Below are positions 61,221-64,000 of a stretch of 64,000 bases of DNA, piece by piece. How positions within the stretch are numbered: position 1 is the stretch's first letter; every line of letters starts with the position of its first letter. Below the pieces are notes generated by a model. It saw only the letters and a list, made by a program, of their open reading frames with translations, had not been told where the DNA came from and did not search any database. Source of the DNA: Okapia johnstoni. Its lineage: Eukaryota > Chordata > Mammalia > Artiodactyla > Giraffidae. A program made the translations under genes and the position numbers. The stretch is taken from positions 119,112,213 to 119,176,212 of the forward strand of contig CM044310.1 in NCBI GenBank assembly GCA_024291935.2, written 5' to 3'.

Positions 61221-63644
61221 TTCCTCCTCTTCTTCCTCCTGCTCTACATCATGTCTGGGGATGTTACACTGCAAATGCACATCTGAGTTTTGAGAAAATA
61301 CCTTTGAGGGCATCAACACAGCTCTTTAACCTGCAACCATGGCACCTACAGACAGAAAGACCTTAAAAAGCTGAGAAGAAAAGCTGTCCTCTGTCTCAGG
61401 AGAGATTCAGAGACAATCATGTGATACTGGGAGACCAACCTGTGAACTTACTTCCTGATTGTTCTCTTCTCAGAGAGAGCTCCTAACCCTCTGCTCACAC
61501 AGATGACGTGAGCTGACTGACTTCCCTGATCCAAATCCAGCTAGACCAACCCTGCGGCCTCTCCTTGGACTGAAGCTGGGCCTCAGCTCTCACAAATGGA
61601 CCAGGAGCCATGTCCTTAACCCGGGCTTCCCCTTAGAATCTCCTGGAGCACTTCCTACAAAGCACGCTGATGCTCCCACAGGACCAAGAGAGAACTCTGT
61701 GGGGAGGGACCGGTGAGGTCATTGCTTACCACCGGTCACGTGATCCTGGTGGACACCAACTGGCTAAAGATTCTTTCTGAACCATTTCAGTGAATAGAAA
61801 CCCCTGGAGTTAAGGTCCCCACTCTAAGAGGATATGAATCTGCAGGTCTACAGTGAGGCCATGAAATGACTCTTTAGCAAGTTCCCTGTTTTTTCTGATG
61901 TTTCTTCCCCCAAACCCACATTCAGGAGCCCTGAGGTTGAGTCTGCACACACACTACACCTGAGACCTCTCTGTAGGGGAAGATTTAGGGGGGAGTTTCT
62001 GAGAGACGTCAAAGCTAGAGTCAGGCAGAGATAGTACTTGGGGTTCAGCCTTTATACGTGACCCTGGGTGAAGTGCTCTGGGCTCCCCAGGCTGAGTGTG
62101 GATTTCTCCATTCAAACCAAGACAAGCAGGATTCTGGTGAGCTCTGTGTGGGTGTCATTGAAGGGGGCCTGTGAAGCTGAACCTGGGGTTCAGTAAGACT
62201 GATGATCTCGAGGAAGGTGGCCTTCTAGTGCACGTGCTTACAGGACTGGCTGGTGTGAGTTCAAGGACCTGCAGGCTGGCTGCTCCCCAGACAGATGCTG
62301 AGGCAGCAACATCAAGGAGCAGCTCAGGGAAACTCTCTGCAATACTCTGTATTGTATACAACAATACTCTGTATAATCCTTCCTTTTAGAATCATCACAG
62401 TGTCTGAGTAGTTACAAAATGGGAGAGGAGATACGACATAGAAATGACGGAAAATATATGAAGATATGAAAGGTTTAAAGCCAGCAAGTAAACTAATTTC
62501 CACATATGCCATCTCTCTGTGCTACCAAATACTTTTTTATGGTCTCTTCACTACAACCTTGAATAAGGTGGGAGCGGTTCATGTTGGTGGTAGGTTAAAT
62601 ACTTCATTCATTACAATCAACTGAAACACTAAAAACCATTCACTTTTATTAATAACCATGTATTAATTTCACACATAGTTGAAATAAAACCTTTTACAAA
62701 TTACATACAGGTAAGAAGTACAAAGAAAGATATTTACTTTTTTCATATAATGATGTGAAGATTGTGATTTTCATTGCTTACAAAACAAAGCCTAGGAAGC
62801 ATTTAGTAAACATGATATACACTAATTACATGCCTTTTCCAGGAAGGGTTTCTAATACGTTTCTAGGTTATCACGGAAGCTGTCTTTATTTCAACATTGT
62901 CAAGTAATATTGATGACTTGTGTTGAAATTATAAAGATACGTCAATATTGCAGTGAACTGTCATTGTGTTCTTCTTACAAAGCAAGTTATATAACTATTG
63001 AAAATTTAGAACCAACTTCTGTCTTACTTTAATACATGGAAAGATTCCATGATCACTTACATCATGGTGACCTCCAGCGATATTTCACATCAACGACAAA
63101 CACCCCCATTTAGATGTTCACTGTGCATTTTATATTACAGTATCCTTCATCTTCTAATGGAAAATAGATAGAAATGGTTTCAACACAATATAAAAAGGCT
63201 AATCTTTGAAGCACAAACCATTGAAAACTTATGTTTTCATTCACACTAGAAATGAAAAACATTATGCTTTATTTGAGTGCTGAATTACATTCATTTTGGT
63301 TTTCAAATAATCTCAAATCATGTGATTATAAACAAGGATACATTGCTAAAAATTGTAACTTTTGAATCCTCAACCTTCATTTCACGATTCATGCTAATAT
63401 ATCCATTTTCTAGGTGTTTTAACTATGGATTACTCTCTACAGTAATTCTCCTTCAGAGAAACTTCAGAAAGGAGGATTGATGAAATGCTTTCTAGTATGC
63501 AGTCTCTGATATTTATTTTGATTTAACTTTTGATTAAATACCTTTCTACATATTTGTTACATCATTTCCATAGGTTTCCTGTATAAACTCTTGTGTTTTC
63601 TGATGCATGCTTAGGGCAAACCTCTTCCATCACTTGTTCCATTA

Positions 63645-64000
<356 letters not shown>

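Overview
The window is nuclear DNA from a pecoran ruminant, most likely a bovid. It is dense in BovB (RTE) retrotransposons ending in the (CAGTT)n-type tail, Bov-tA and CHR-type tRNA SINEs and ruminant L1, and the only host genes are KRAB C2H2 zinc-finger (ZNF) genes with short exons and large introns. Species cannot be fixed from the sequence alone.

Host genes all read on the minus strand and belong to a tandemly duplicated KRAB-ZNF cluster. The best gene (gene X) starts at a CpG island near 54.4-54.8 kb (non-coding exon ending at 54594), continues with a five-codon coding exon (49430-49444), a KRAB-A exon (40511-40637) and one terminal exon with 18 C2H2 fingers (32946-35437). The splice phases agree, predicting a protein of about 877 residues. 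Parts of neighbours are present: a coding exon and intact KRAB-A exon at 7.15 and 5.0 kb whose finger exon lies beyond the left edge (gene V); a coding exon at 30.65 kb and KRAB exon at 28.1 kb with a stop codon (dead unit W); an isolated coding exon at 61.2 kb; and at the right edge the 3' end of another finger exon with two in-frame stops (gene Y). Recognisable duplicated blocks are 1-7.5 kb versus 35.8-49.8 kb versus 24.3-31 kb, plus 30.2-33.3 kb versus 60.8-64 kb, and an exon-less remnant at 50.17-50.95 kb.

Between 7.4 and 23.2 kb lies a nest of minus-strand gammaretrovirus-like (class I) endogenous retroviruses (ERVs). ERV B has a 5' LTR at 22788-23147, a tRNA-Gln-like primer site, a gag matrix fragment and a gag segment expanded into a 111-bp tandem array (ten full units, 37 codons each, carrying a PPPY-type late-domain motif). 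Its env and 3' LTR lie at 7.4-11.9 kb and are tandemly duplicated. ERV A (11878-19796; tRNA-Gly-like primer site) is nested inside ERV B; a microhomology deletion appears to have fused its 5' LTR edge to the ERV B gag array. A BovB copy split the ERV A integrase with a perfect 15-bp target-site duplication. Two further ERVs, E (41.2-47.4 kb) and D (58.6-60.2 kb), are also decayed. None of the ERVs has an intact gag, pol or env.

The remainder is introns and intergenic DNA made of BovB, L1, SINEs and ancient LTRs. Coordinates of repeats are by eye and may be off by tens of bases; splice sites, primer sites and target-site duplications were counted base by base.
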